A DNA stretch of 10,324 nucleotides from an uncultured Sphingosinicella sp. (GTDB lineage Bacteria; Pseudomonadota; Alphaproteobacteria; Sphingomonadales; Sphingomonadaceae): positions 1 through 10,324 of the forward strand of contig CAMPIH010000079.1 in NCBI GenBank assembly GCA_946886275.1, in the 5' to 3' direction. The notes under the pieces were generated by a model, which was not told the origin of the DNA, made no database searches, and saw only the letters and a list, made by a program, of their open reading frames with translations. Within the stretch, counting starts at the first letter, position 1. Each line of letters starts with the position of its first letter. Positions 4,652 to 10,324 of this stretch are shown one piece after another. A program made the position numbers and the translations under genes.

Positions 4652-6445
4652 ATGAGGATTCAGCCGAACGTGTCTGATCAGGCCAAGATGGACGTGAAGA
4701 AGAGGGAAGCCGTCGGAGCACTTGTCCCGACGCCGACCGACGACGATCTGCCGCGGCGATTTTCCGACTTCGACACAATGCCCGAGGCGCTCGATTATGC
4801 GGCGCAGGGCCTTCGCGGGCTCAATTTCCACGACGCGCGGGGCAATCTCGTTCGTCCCTATCCGTTCAGCGAAGTTCGCGCCGACGCCATCGAGGCCGCC
4901 TACCGGCTCATCGCCCGCGGCCTCCAGCCCGGCGATCGAGTCGCCCTCATCGCCGAGACCGCGCCGGAGTTCGTCGCCTTGTTCTTCGGCGCGCTCTACG
5001 CCCGGATCTGGCCGGTGCCCTTGCCCCTGCCGACCTCGTTCGGCGGCCGCGACGCCTATATCGACCAGCTCAGCGTCCAGCTGAAAAGCGCCGATCCGAG
5101 CCTGTTGCTCTACCCCGCCGAGCTCGCCACCCTGGCCGGCGCGGCGGCCGAAGCGGTCGGGATCGCGGGTCTCGACTGGGAGAGCTTCGCCGGGGCGGAA
5201 GCGCCCGAGGCCGAGCTGACCAGGCCGGACCGGGACGACATCGCCTATCTTCAATATTCGAGCGGATCGACCCGCTTCCCGCACGGGGTTGCCGTCACTC
5301 ACCGGGCCCTGCTCAGCAATCTCGCCGCCCACAGCCACGGGATGAAGCTCGGACCGGGCGACCGCGGCGTTTCCTGGCTGCCTTTCTATCACGACATGGG
5401 CCTGGTCGGCTGCATGCTGACGCTCGTCGCCAACCAGATGTCGGTCGACTATCTGAAGACCGAGGATTTCGCGCGCCGGCCTCTGGCCTGGCTCGATCTC
5501 ATCAGCCGCAATCCCGGCACGACGATGAGCTACTCGCCGACCTTCGGCTACGATATTTGCGCGCGCCGGGTCTCGAGCCAGATGAACGTGGCCGAACGGT
5601 TCGACCTGTCGCGCTGGCGGGTCGCCGGCAACGGCGCCGACATGATCCGTCCGGACGTGATGCAGGCCTTCGTCGACACTTTCGCCGCGGCCGGATTCAA
5701 GGCGTCGAGCTTCCTTCCCAGCTACGGGCTCGCCGAGGCGACGCTCGCCGTCACGATCATGCCGCCGGGCGAGGGAATCGTCGTCGAGATGGTCGAAGAG
5801 ACCCTTCTTGCCGGCGGCGGCCCCGGCGAGCGCGACCGGCCCCAGCGCTACCGGGCGGTGGTCAATTGCGGCAAGCCGGTGCGCGAAATGGAAGTCGAGA
5901 TCCGCGGCGACGACGGCAGCCGGATCGGCGAACGCGAGGTCGGCAAGGTACATTGCCGCGGCCCGGCGGTGATGGCCGGCTATTTCCGCGACGAGGAGGC
6001 GACCGCCGCCTGCCTCGATCCCGACGGCTGGCTCGACACCGGCGACATGGGCTATTTGTCCGACGGCTATCTCTACATCGTCGGCCGCGCCAAGGACATG
6101 ATCATCATCAACGGCAAGAACCACTGGCCGCAGGACATCGAATGGGCGGTGGAGCAGCTTCCGGGCTTCAAGGCCGGCGACATTGCCGCTTTCTCGATCA
6201 CCACTCCGGGCGGCGAGGAAACGCCCGCGGTTCTCGTCCAGTGCCGGACCTCGGACGGCGAGGAGCGCGGCCGATTGCGCGATGCGATCCGCGAGCGCGT
6301 CCGGGCGATCACCGGGATCAATTGCGTCGTCGAGCTGGTGCCGCCGCGCTCTTTGCCTCGGACGAGCTCGGGAAAGCTGAGCCGGGCGAAGGCGCGCAAC
6401 CTCTATCTGTCCGGCGAAATCCAGACCTACGATATCGCCGCCTGA
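4652..6445 (+). CDS. Fatty acyl-AMP ligase (FAAL, FadD32-like)
   Basis: A 597-residue adenylate-forming enzyme of the ANL superfamily. FAALs activate fatty acids as acyl-AMP and pass them to an acyl carrier protein or polyketide synthase rather than to CoA. Motifs: YLQYSSGSTRFPHGVAVTH (199-217; P-loop equivalent, in the YLQYTSGSTR form typical of FAALs rather than FACLs), SWLPFYHDMGL (around 245), SYGLAEAT (357-364), DTGDMGYL (462-469), GRAKDMIIINGKNHWPQDIE (hinge and A8 region), and RTSSGKLSRAKAR with the adenylation lysine K575. The start is uncertain: ATG 4652 is the longest. GTG 4670 has GAGGA upstream, and ATG 4688 is also possible. No acyl carrier protein, ketosynthase or NRPS module is adjacent. 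The product (lipid, capsule lipid or sphingolipid precursor) cannot be told from the window. Confidence 0.9.
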   Translation: MRIQPNVSDQAKMDVKKREAVGALVPTPTDDDLPRRFSDFDTMPEALDYAAQGLRGLNFHDARGNLVRPYPFSEVRADAIEAAYRLIARGLQPGDRVALIAETAPEFVALFFGALYARIWPVPLPLPTSFGGRDAYIDQLSVQLKSADPSLLLYPAELATLAGAAAEAVGIAGLDWESFAGAEAPEAELTRPDRDDIAYLQYSSGSTRFPHGVAVTHRALLSNLAAHSHGMKLGPGDRGVSWLPFYHDMGLVGCMLTLVANQMSVDYLKTEDFARRPLAWLDLISRNPGTTMSYSPTFGYDICARRVSSQMNVAERFDLSRWRVAGNGADMIRPDVMQAFVDTFAAAGFKASSFLPSYGLAEATLAVTIMPPGEGIVVEMVEETLLAGGGPGERDRPQRYRAVVNCGKPVREMEVEIRGDDGSRIGEREVGKVHCRGPAVMAGYFRDEEATAACLDPDGWLDTGDMGYLSDGYLYIVGRAKDMIIINGKNHWPQDIEWAVEQLPGFKAGDIAAFSITTPGGEETPAVLVQCRTSDGEERGRLRDAIRERVRAITGINCVVELVPPRSLPRTSSGKLSRAKARNLYLSGEIQTYDIAA

Positions 6446-6482
6446 GCGGCGCGCCATAACACTTCGCTAACGACTCCTTCCT

Positions 6483-6503
6483 ATGGCGACGATGCATCGC
6501 CAT
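6483..6503 (+). promoter_or_regulatory. Inverted repeat overlapping the start of the c-di-GMP gene
   Basis: ATGGCGA (6483-6489) and TCGCCAT (6497-6503) form a perfect 7-bp inverted repeat with a 7-nt centre. The 3' arm enters the start codon (6502-6504). No Shine-Dalgarno is visible in front of that ATG, so a fold here could limit initiation. It is a short structure in GC-rich DNA and could be chance. Confidence 0.3.
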
Positions 6504-8841
6504 GACCGATAAATCGCTTCCCAAGCTCGACTGGCGCGTTGTCTTCAACCGCGCCACGCCCCCGGGCGTCCGGGGCTGGGGGCGGGTTCGCGCCGCTCAA
6601 TATGAGCAGATGGGCCGGGCGCTCGTCATCGCCGCCTGGGGCCAGGCCTTCAACGCGCTTCTGATCGTCTATCTGCTCGCTCGGCAGACGCCGGCGGTGG
6701 AATTGACCTTGTGGCTGGTCAGCCTCGCCTTCCTGTTGACCTACATGATCGGCCACAAGCACAGGCTTCGCGGTCGAGTGATCCATTCGCTGCCGCGGTC
6801 GACGATCAACCGGGCCGCTTATTACAGCATCCTGTTCGGAATCGTCTGGTCGTTCCCGGCGCGCTTCTTCTTCGAGCATGCCAATCAGGGGCAGCAGCTC
6901 GCCCTGTGCACCATGACGGCGACGATGATGGCGGCCGCCGCCTTCATCTTCTCGCCAATTCCGGCCGCCGCCGCGGCCTATGTCGTGATCATGGGCGTCG
7001 GCATGACCCGGATGCTCACCACCACCGATTCCCTCGCCATCGCCGCGATCGGTCCGATCTACACGGCCGCGATGTTGTCGCTGGTGCTCATGAACGGCCG
7101 TTCCTTCATCCAGCGCGCCTGCCTCGACATCGCCTTGGCCGAGCGCGAGGAGACGGTCAGCCTGCTTCTTCGCGAATATGAGAGCAGCGACGCCGACTGG
7201 CTGTGGCACACCAACAGCCAGCTCAAGTTCGGCAATGTCTCGCCGCGTTTCGCCCGGGCGATCGGGCGCGATACCGCCGAGCTCGAGGGCCTGTCGCTCC
7301 TCGACCTGTTCAATTCGGCGCCTGACGCCGACCCCGCCACGCGGCGAAGCGTCGCCGCCGCGCATCTGGCGGTGAGCCGACGCGACGCCCTCAGCGACGT
7401 CGTCATCCCGCTCGCTGTCGGCAATCAGGTCAAGTGCATCGAGCTTTCCGGCCGGCCCACCTTCAGCCGGCGGGGCAGGTTCACCGGCTATCAGGGCGTC
7501 GGCTCCGACGTCTCGGCCGACCGCCTTGCTGCCGAACGGATCGCCCACATGGCCCGGCACGACGCGCTCACCGGGCTTCCCAACCGGGTGCAGCTGCTCG
7601 AAAGCCTCGACCGGGCGATCGCTTCCGCCACTCGCTCCGGACGGGATTGCGCCGTCCTGCTCGTCGATCTCGACCGGTTCAAGGCGATCAACGATTCGCT
7701 CGGCCACATAGCCGGCGACCATCTGCTCCAGCAGGTTGCCCGGTCCTTCGAGACGGTCATCTCCGAGGAGATGACCGCCGGCCGTCTCGGCGGCGACGAG
7801 TTCGCCATCGTCGTGCCCGAGTTCGAAAGCCGGGAGGAACTGGAGCAGCTCTGTCTCGGCCTCGTGGGAACCCTTCAGGGCCCGTTCCACTATCAGGACC
7901 AGCGGCTGTTCGTCGGGGCCAGCATCGGCGTCGCGCTCGGCCCGAGCGACGCCGGCACGGTCGAGGACCTGATCCGAAACGCCGATCTTGCCCTCTATCG
8001 CGCCAAGGATGGCAGCGGCAACGAGATCCGATTCTACGAATCCAGCCTCCATGTCCGGGCCGAGGAGCGCCGGAGGATCGAGCTGGCGCTTCGAAGCGCC
8101 ATCGACAATGGCGAGATGTCGCTCGCCTACCAGCCGGTCGTCGACGCCCAGTCGGAGCGGATCTGCGGCTTCGAGGCGCTGCTTCGCTGGCACAACCAGG
8201 AGCTCGGCGAAATTTCGCCGGCCAAGTTCATCCCTTTGGCCGAGGAGACGGGAGTGCTCGGCCGGATCGGCGAATGGGTGCTTCGAACCGCCTGCCGCGA
8301 AGCCGCGACCTGGCCCGACGATATCGCTTTGGCCGTCAACGTGTCGCCGCGCCAGCTTCGCGAGCCCTCCTTCATCGTCACCCTGGTGTCGGCGCTCACC
8401 CAGGCCGGTCTCCAGCCGCACCGGCTTGAGCTCGAAGTGACGGAGAGCGTCTTCCTCGAGCTCAGCGGGACCACCCAGAAGGTGCTCGACCAGATCCAGA
8501 GCCTCGGCGTCGGCCTTGCCATGGACGATTTCGGCACCGGCTATTCCTCGCTCGGCTATCTGCGCAAGGCGGCCTTCGACACGCTCAAGATCGACCGCAG
8601 CTTCGTCCACGCCATTTCCGAGCGCAATCCCGAGAGCCTCGCCATCATCCGCGCCGTCGTCGCCCTCGCCGGCAGCCTCGGCATGAAGACGGTGGCCGAA
8701 GGCGTGGCGACGGCCGAGCAGAGGCGTCTCGTCCAGACGCTCGGCTGCGATCGGATCCAGGGCTATTTCTATTCCTATCCGGTCGCGGCGCCGGAAGTGA
8801 GGAAATTGCTCGGCGGTACCGGCGCCAGCGCCGTTGCCTGA
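6502..8841 (+). CDS. Membrane-anchored PAS-GGDEF-EAL cyclic-di-GMP enzyme
   Basis: A 779-residue protein in the inner membrane that could make (GGDEF) and break down (EAL) cyclic di-GMP, the switch between motile and attached growth. Order: cytoplasmic N-terminus; about six hydrophobic segments (roughly 39-60, 68-84, 105-120, 133-151, 155-170, 177-197); a helical linker (205-228); a PAS-like domain (about 229-345); GGDEF domain (about 350-510) with HDALTGLPNR (353-362), DLDRFKAINDSLGH and an intact G430-G431-D432-E433-F434; EAL domain (about 520-770). EAL catalytic residues are all present: E558 (EALLRW), N613, E645/E648 (EVTES), D675-D676 (DDFGTG), K696, E733 and Q753 (QGYF). The inhibitory I-site RxxD expected five residues before GGDEF is absent (SEEM at 421-424). 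It starts 56 bp after the acyl-AMP ligase. The net activity cannot be predicted. Confidence 0.93.
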   Translation: MTDKSLPKLDWRVVFNRATPPGVRGWGRVRAAQYEQMGRALVIAAWGQAFNALLIVYLLARQTPAVELTLWLVSLAFLLTYMIGHKHRLRGRVIHSLPRSTINRAAYYSILFGIVWSFPARFFFEHANQGQQLALCTMTATMMAAAAFIFSPIPAAAAAYVVIMGVGMTRMLTTTDSLAIAAIGPIYTAAMLSLVLMNGRSFIQRACLDIALAEREETVSLLLREYESSDADWLWHTNSQLKFGNVSPRFARAIGRDTAELEGLSLLDLFNSAPDADPATRRSVAAAHLAVSRRDALSDVVIPLAVGNQVKCIELSGRPTFSRRGRFTGYQGVGSDVSADRLAAERIAHMARHDALTGLPNRVQLLESLDRAIASATRSGRDCAVLLVDLDRFKAINDSLGHIAGDHLLQQVARSFETVISEEMTAGRLGGDEFAIVVPEFESREELEQLCLGLVGTLQGPFHYQDQRLFVGASIGVALGPSDAGTVEDLIRNADLALYRAKDGSGNEIRFYESSLHVRAEERRRIELALRSAIDNGEMSLAYQPVVDAQSERICGFEALLRWHNQELGEISPAKFIPLAEETGVLGRIGEWVLRTACREAATWPDDIALAVNVSPRQLREPSFIVTLVSALTQAGLQPHRLELEVTESVFLELSGTTQKVLDQIQSLGVGLAMDDFGTGYSSLGYLRKAAFDTLKIDRSFVHAISERNPESLAIIRAVVALAGSLGMKTVAEGVATAEQRRLVQTLGCDRIQGYFYSYPVAAPEVRKLLGGTGASAVA

Positions 8842-8909
8842 CCGTCTCATCGGCTTATATGCCTTGCGCTGCGTGGGACGCGCGGCTAAGGGCGGCGCCT
8901 CTGGCTCTT

Positions 8910-8985
8910 AGGAGTGTAGCTCAGCTGGTAGAGCATCGGTCTCCAAAACCGAGGGCCGGGGGTTCGAGTCCCTCCACTCCTGCCA
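8910..8985 (+). tRNA. tRNA-Trp (anticodon CCA)
   Basis: A 76-nt cloverleaf. The acceptor stem is AGGAGTG (8910-8916) with CACTCCT (8975-8981), followed by discriminator G and an encoded CCA (8983-8985). The D-arm lies in GTAGCTCAGCTGGTAGAGC. The anticodon stem CGGT/ACCG closes loop CTCCAAA, with anticodon CCA at 8943-8945, which reads UGG (Trp). The T-arm is GGGGG-TTCGAGT-CCCTC. The order tRNA-Trp-secE-nusG recurs in alphaproteobacteria, and the tRNA is probably processed from a transcript that continues into secE. A weak upstream promoter (TTGCGC at 8864, TAAGGG at 8887, 17-bp spacing) is possible but poor in the -10 element. Confidence 0.97.
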
Positions 8986-9003
8986 TGGTCGCCTGAACGG
9001 CGG

Positions 9004-9031
9004 TTCCGCTTCGCGGGGCAGGGAAGCGGAA
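9004..9031 (+). other. Hairpin between tRNA-Trp and secE
   Basis: A perfect 8-bp stem, TTCCGCTT (9004-9011) and AAGCGGAA (9024-9031), around a 12-nt G-rich loop, 18 nt after the tRNA. No T-run follows, so it is not an ordinary intrinsic terminator. It could be a processing or stability element between the tRNA and the secE-nusG mRNA, or a weak attenuator. The pairing is seen; the role is unknown. Confidence 0.4.
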
Positions 9032-9110
9032 ACAAGCCGAGGCGCGGCTGGACGAAGGCCGAACTGGGCCCTATCTCACAGGCGCATAAAGAGTGAAGGA
9101 CGGTCTGAGC

Positions 9111-9308
9111 GTGGCGAGAGTCAATCCCGGTGAATTTTTTCGGCAGGTCCGCGCGGAGACGGCCAAGATCGTCTGGCCGTCGCGTCGCGAGACGCTGATG
9201 ACCGGGCTGATGGTCGTCATCATGACGACCCTGCTCGCCCTCTTCTTCTTCGGCGTCGATTCCGCTTTCAGTGCCACCGTCCAGGCTGCGCTCGGCCTGC
9301 TCGGCTAG
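9111..9308 (+). CDS. secE: Preprotein translocase subunit SecE
   Basis: A small inner-membrane subunit of the SecYEG channel that clamps and stabilises SecY. At 65 residues it is the single-span short form usual outside enterobacteria. It has an amphipathic N-terminal helix with the signature E-x-x-K-I-V-W-P-S-R-x-E (residues 16-27) and one transmembrane span (about 31-48). I chose GTG 9111, giving MARVNPGEFF, because AAGGA (9096-9100) sits about 10 nt upstream and the N-terminus then matches the family. An in-frame GTG at 9093 would add six residues. nusG follows after 39 bp in the classic secE-nusG pair. Confidence 0.93.
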   Translation: MARVNPGEFFRQVRAETAKIVWPSRRETLMTGLMVVIMTTLLALFFFGVDSAFSATVQAALGLLG

Positions 9309-9347
9309 CCGGTTCGAATTTCAGGTCTCAGGGTTTAAAGGCAAGAC

Positions 9348-9887
9348 ATGTCCCGCTGGTACATCATCCACGCTTATTCCGGATTCGAGAACAAGGTCCG
9401 CGACCAGATCATGGCTGAGGCGACCCGCCTCGGTCTCGACCAGCTCGTCGAATCGGTCGAAGTGCCGACCGAGAAGGTGACCGAAGTCCGCCGCGGCAAG
9501 AAGGTCACGTCGGACCGCAAGTTCTTCCCCGGCTATGTTCTCGCCAAGCTCAACATGAACGACGACGTCTATCACCTCGTCAAGAACACGCCGAAGGTGA
9601 CCGGCTTTCTCGGCAGCAGCGGCAAGCCGCAGCCGATCAGCGACGCCGAAGCGGCGCGGATCCTGAACACCAAGGACGAGGCGGCCGCCGCTGCGCCCAA
9701 GCAGAAGGTCAGCGTCGACTATGAGATCGGCGACAATGTGAAGGTGCTCGACGGCCCCTTCGCCAGTTTCAACGGGATCGTCGAGGAGCTCGATTTCGAC
9801 CGCGGCCGAGTCAAGGTCGGAGTGTCGATCTTCGGGCGCGCGACCCCGGTCGAGCTCGAGTTCGAGCAGGTCGAGCTGGTCAAATAA
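9348..9887 (+). CDS. nusG: Transcription termination/antitermination protein NusG
   Basis: A 179-residue transcription elongation factor. It binds RNA polymerase across the clamp and links it to Rho or to ribosomal protein S10. The NGN domain (about 1-115) begins WYIIHAYSGFENKVRDQI and includes VPTEKVTEVRRGKKV and KFFPGYVLAKLNM (58-70). The C-terminal KOW domain (about 126-179) is GDNVKVLDGPFASFNGIVEELD-(F)-R-(G)-V-K-V, ending IFGRATPVELEFEQVELVK. The length and all core motifs are normal. It is cotranscribed with secE and followed by a strong intrinsic terminator rather than running straight on into rplK. Confidence 0.97.
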   Translation: MSRWYIIHAYSGFENKVRDQIMAEATRLGLDQLVESVEVPTEKVTEVRRGKKVTSDRKFFPGYVLAKLNMNDDVYHLVKNTPKVTGFLGSSGKPQPISDAEAARILNTKDEAAAAAPKQKVSVDYEIGDNVKVLDGPFASFNGIVEELDFDRGRVKVGVSIFGRATPVELEFEQVELVK

Positions 9888-9918
9888 GACCACTCAAGAT
9901 CGACGGATCAGGCAAGAG

Positions 9919-9945
9919 GGCCGGGGCGAAATCCCCGGCCTTTTT
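9919..9945 (+). terminator. Rho-independent terminator after nusG
   Basis: Perfect 8-bp GC stem GGCCGGGG (9919-9926) and CCCCGGCC (9933-9940), loop CGAAAT, then TTTTT (9941-9945). It lies 31 bp after the nusG stop. This is a textbook intrinsic terminator for the tRNA-Trp-secE-nusG unit. Confidence 0.92.
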
Positions 9946-10005
9946 CCTTGGCGGCGGGAACAGGCGGCGAAGAAGCGGCGCCAAAAAACAGTGGCCCAAA
10001 AAGTA

Positions 10006-10033
10006 AGCCCCGCCAGTTTGACCTGGCGGGGCT
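10006..10033. terminator. Strong hairpin, possible minus-strand terminator
   Basis: Perfect 11-bp stem AGCCCCGCCAG (10006-10016) and CTGGCGGGGCT (10023-10033) with a 6-nt loop. Read on the plus strand it has no T-run. Read on the minus strand it is followed by TTACTTTTTGGG, a broken T-tract, so it would suit transcripts arriving from the right. No minus-strand gene is visible in the window to use it. It may instead be part of the leader of the gene that begins at 10307. Confidence 0.45.
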
Positions 10034-10148
10034 CCTGAAAGCTCTTTCCCGAAGGTCGGAGCTCTCAAATCCATTCGATCTTTCGATCGTTTGGACAAAG
10101 AGAAAAACGTCGCTCCACCCCCTCCGTTCCGGCCCGGCAAAACAAAGC

Positions 10149-10157
10149 TGTGGATAA
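10149..10157 (-). promoter_or_regulatory. Perfect DnaA-box sequence
   Basis: TGTGGATAA on the plus strand is the exact complement of the consensus DnaA box TTATCCACA. It is a single site in a non-coding A/T-richer patch. I found no cluster of further boxes and no DnaA or origin-linked genes, so this is not evidence of an origin. It could be a regulatory DnaA site or chance. Confidence 0.4.
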
Positions 10158-10306
10158 TTTGGATCAAGTTTTCCGGCGCCGCCGCGAACGCCCCGGCCGA
10201 GACGTATCGCCGGCCAGTGAGATTCCCTCGCAAACTTTCCGCCCGTCGGCCGTTCTGCGGTGGACGGCCGGCCGATGGGCGGCCTGGACAGAGCAGAGGA
10301 GTCCGG

Positions 10307-10324
10307 ATGCGCGACGGGACCATG
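10307..10324 (+). CDS. Probable start of an unidentified gene, cut by window end
   Basis: ATG at 10307 opens MRDGTM and runs out of the window after six codons. AGGAG (10297-10301) sits 5 nt upstream, a good Shine-Dalgarno. A second in-frame ATG is at 10322. Too little is present to name a product. rplK is the common neighbour of nusG, but these first residues do not look like an L11 N-terminus. Confidence 0.4.

Larger units (their letters stand above)
9946..10306. other. Intergenic region of about 360 bp after nusG
   Basis: I see no gene here on either strand. A long open frame on the minus strand (9880-10323) has no recognisable protein features and crosses the nusG terminator, so I do not accept it. 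The region holds a strong hairpin (10006-10033), a small CGATC/GATCG stem (10076-10089), a perfect DnaA-box sequence (10149-10157), and GC-rich DNA leading to a probable new gene at 10307. It is more A/T-rich from about 10060 to 10175 than its surroundings, which would fit a promoter or leader. Confidence 0.6.

Noticed and set aside
4583..6457. Long open frame on the minus strand (624 codons)
   Set aside because: Antisense shadow of the acyl-AMP ligase, whose motifs are unmistakable. The shadow translation has no recognisable domain and would run across the divergent promoter.
6481..8850. Very long open frame on the minus strand (789 codons)
   Set aside because: It is the antisense shadow of the GGDEF-EAL gene. 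Its composition (Glu/Gly/Asp/Arg-rich without domain motifs) is what GC-rich codon bias produces on the opposite strand.
10149..10157. Replication origin
   Set aside because: A single DnaA box with no cluster, no strongly AT-rich unwinding element and no origin-linked genes is not enough.
9880..10323. Minus-strand open frame of 147 codons in the region after nusG
   Set aside because: It crosses the intrinsic terminator and both hairpins, overlaps the end of nusG, and shows no protein family features. It is most likely open by chance.
1..10324. CRISPR array, defence island, toxin-antitoxin pair or prophage
   Set aside because: No direct-repeat array with spacers was seen, and no gene matches those systems. 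The only repeats found are the inverted pair around the transposase and short hairpins.

Overview
The window is GC-rich (strongly G/C at third codon positions) and looks like the chromosome of an alphaproteobacterium, most likely a sphingomonad. The evidence is the linkage of an NDUFA12-family complex I protein, a DUF2155 lipoprotein, aat and accC; a double cold-shock-domain protein next to recX; tRNA-Trp(CCA)-secE-nusG; and the residue-level character of NusG, SecE and AccC. The genus assignment is inference, because no 16S or marker-gene search was possible.

Layout. 1-1685 (+): 3' part of accC (biotin carboxylase), an ArsC/Spx-family thioredoxin-fold protein, and aat (N-end-rule transferase), probably one transcription unit. 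1472-2504 (-): NDUFA12 followed after 4 bp by a DUF2155 lipoprotein. The DUF2155 gene runs tail-to-tail into aat, with a 214-bp antisense overlap in which both strands code. 2577-3330: a compact mobile-element-like unit, a REP-associated tyrosine (Y1/HUH) transposase gene bounded by perfect 22-bp inverted repeats, with a hairpin over its start codon. 3364-4559 (-): a double cold-shock-domain protein and recX. 4652-6445 (+): a stand-alone fatty acyl-AMP ligase, divergent from recX across a 92-bp region that holds a 22-bp dyad. 6502-8841 (+): a membrane-anchored PAS-GGDEF-EAL c-di-GMP enzyme with intact motifs in both catalytic domains. 8910-9887 (+): tRNA-Trp, secE, nusG and a strong intrinsic terminator. 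9946-10306: about 360 bp without a convincing gene, holding a second strong hairpin and a perfect DnaA-box sequence. At 10307 a new reading frame with a good ribosome binding site begins and leaves the window.

How the genes fit together. Most are housekeeping functions: fatty-acid synthesis (AccC), protein turnover (Aat), respiration (NDUFA12), RNA chaperoning, recombination control (RecX), secretion and transcription elongation (SecE, NusG). The accessory material is the transposase unit, the acyl-AMP ligase and the c-di-GMP enzyme. I see no CRISPR array, defence island, phage or toxin-antitoxin system. The least ordinary features are the inverted-repeat-bounded transposase unit and the double-coding aat/DUF2155 overlap.
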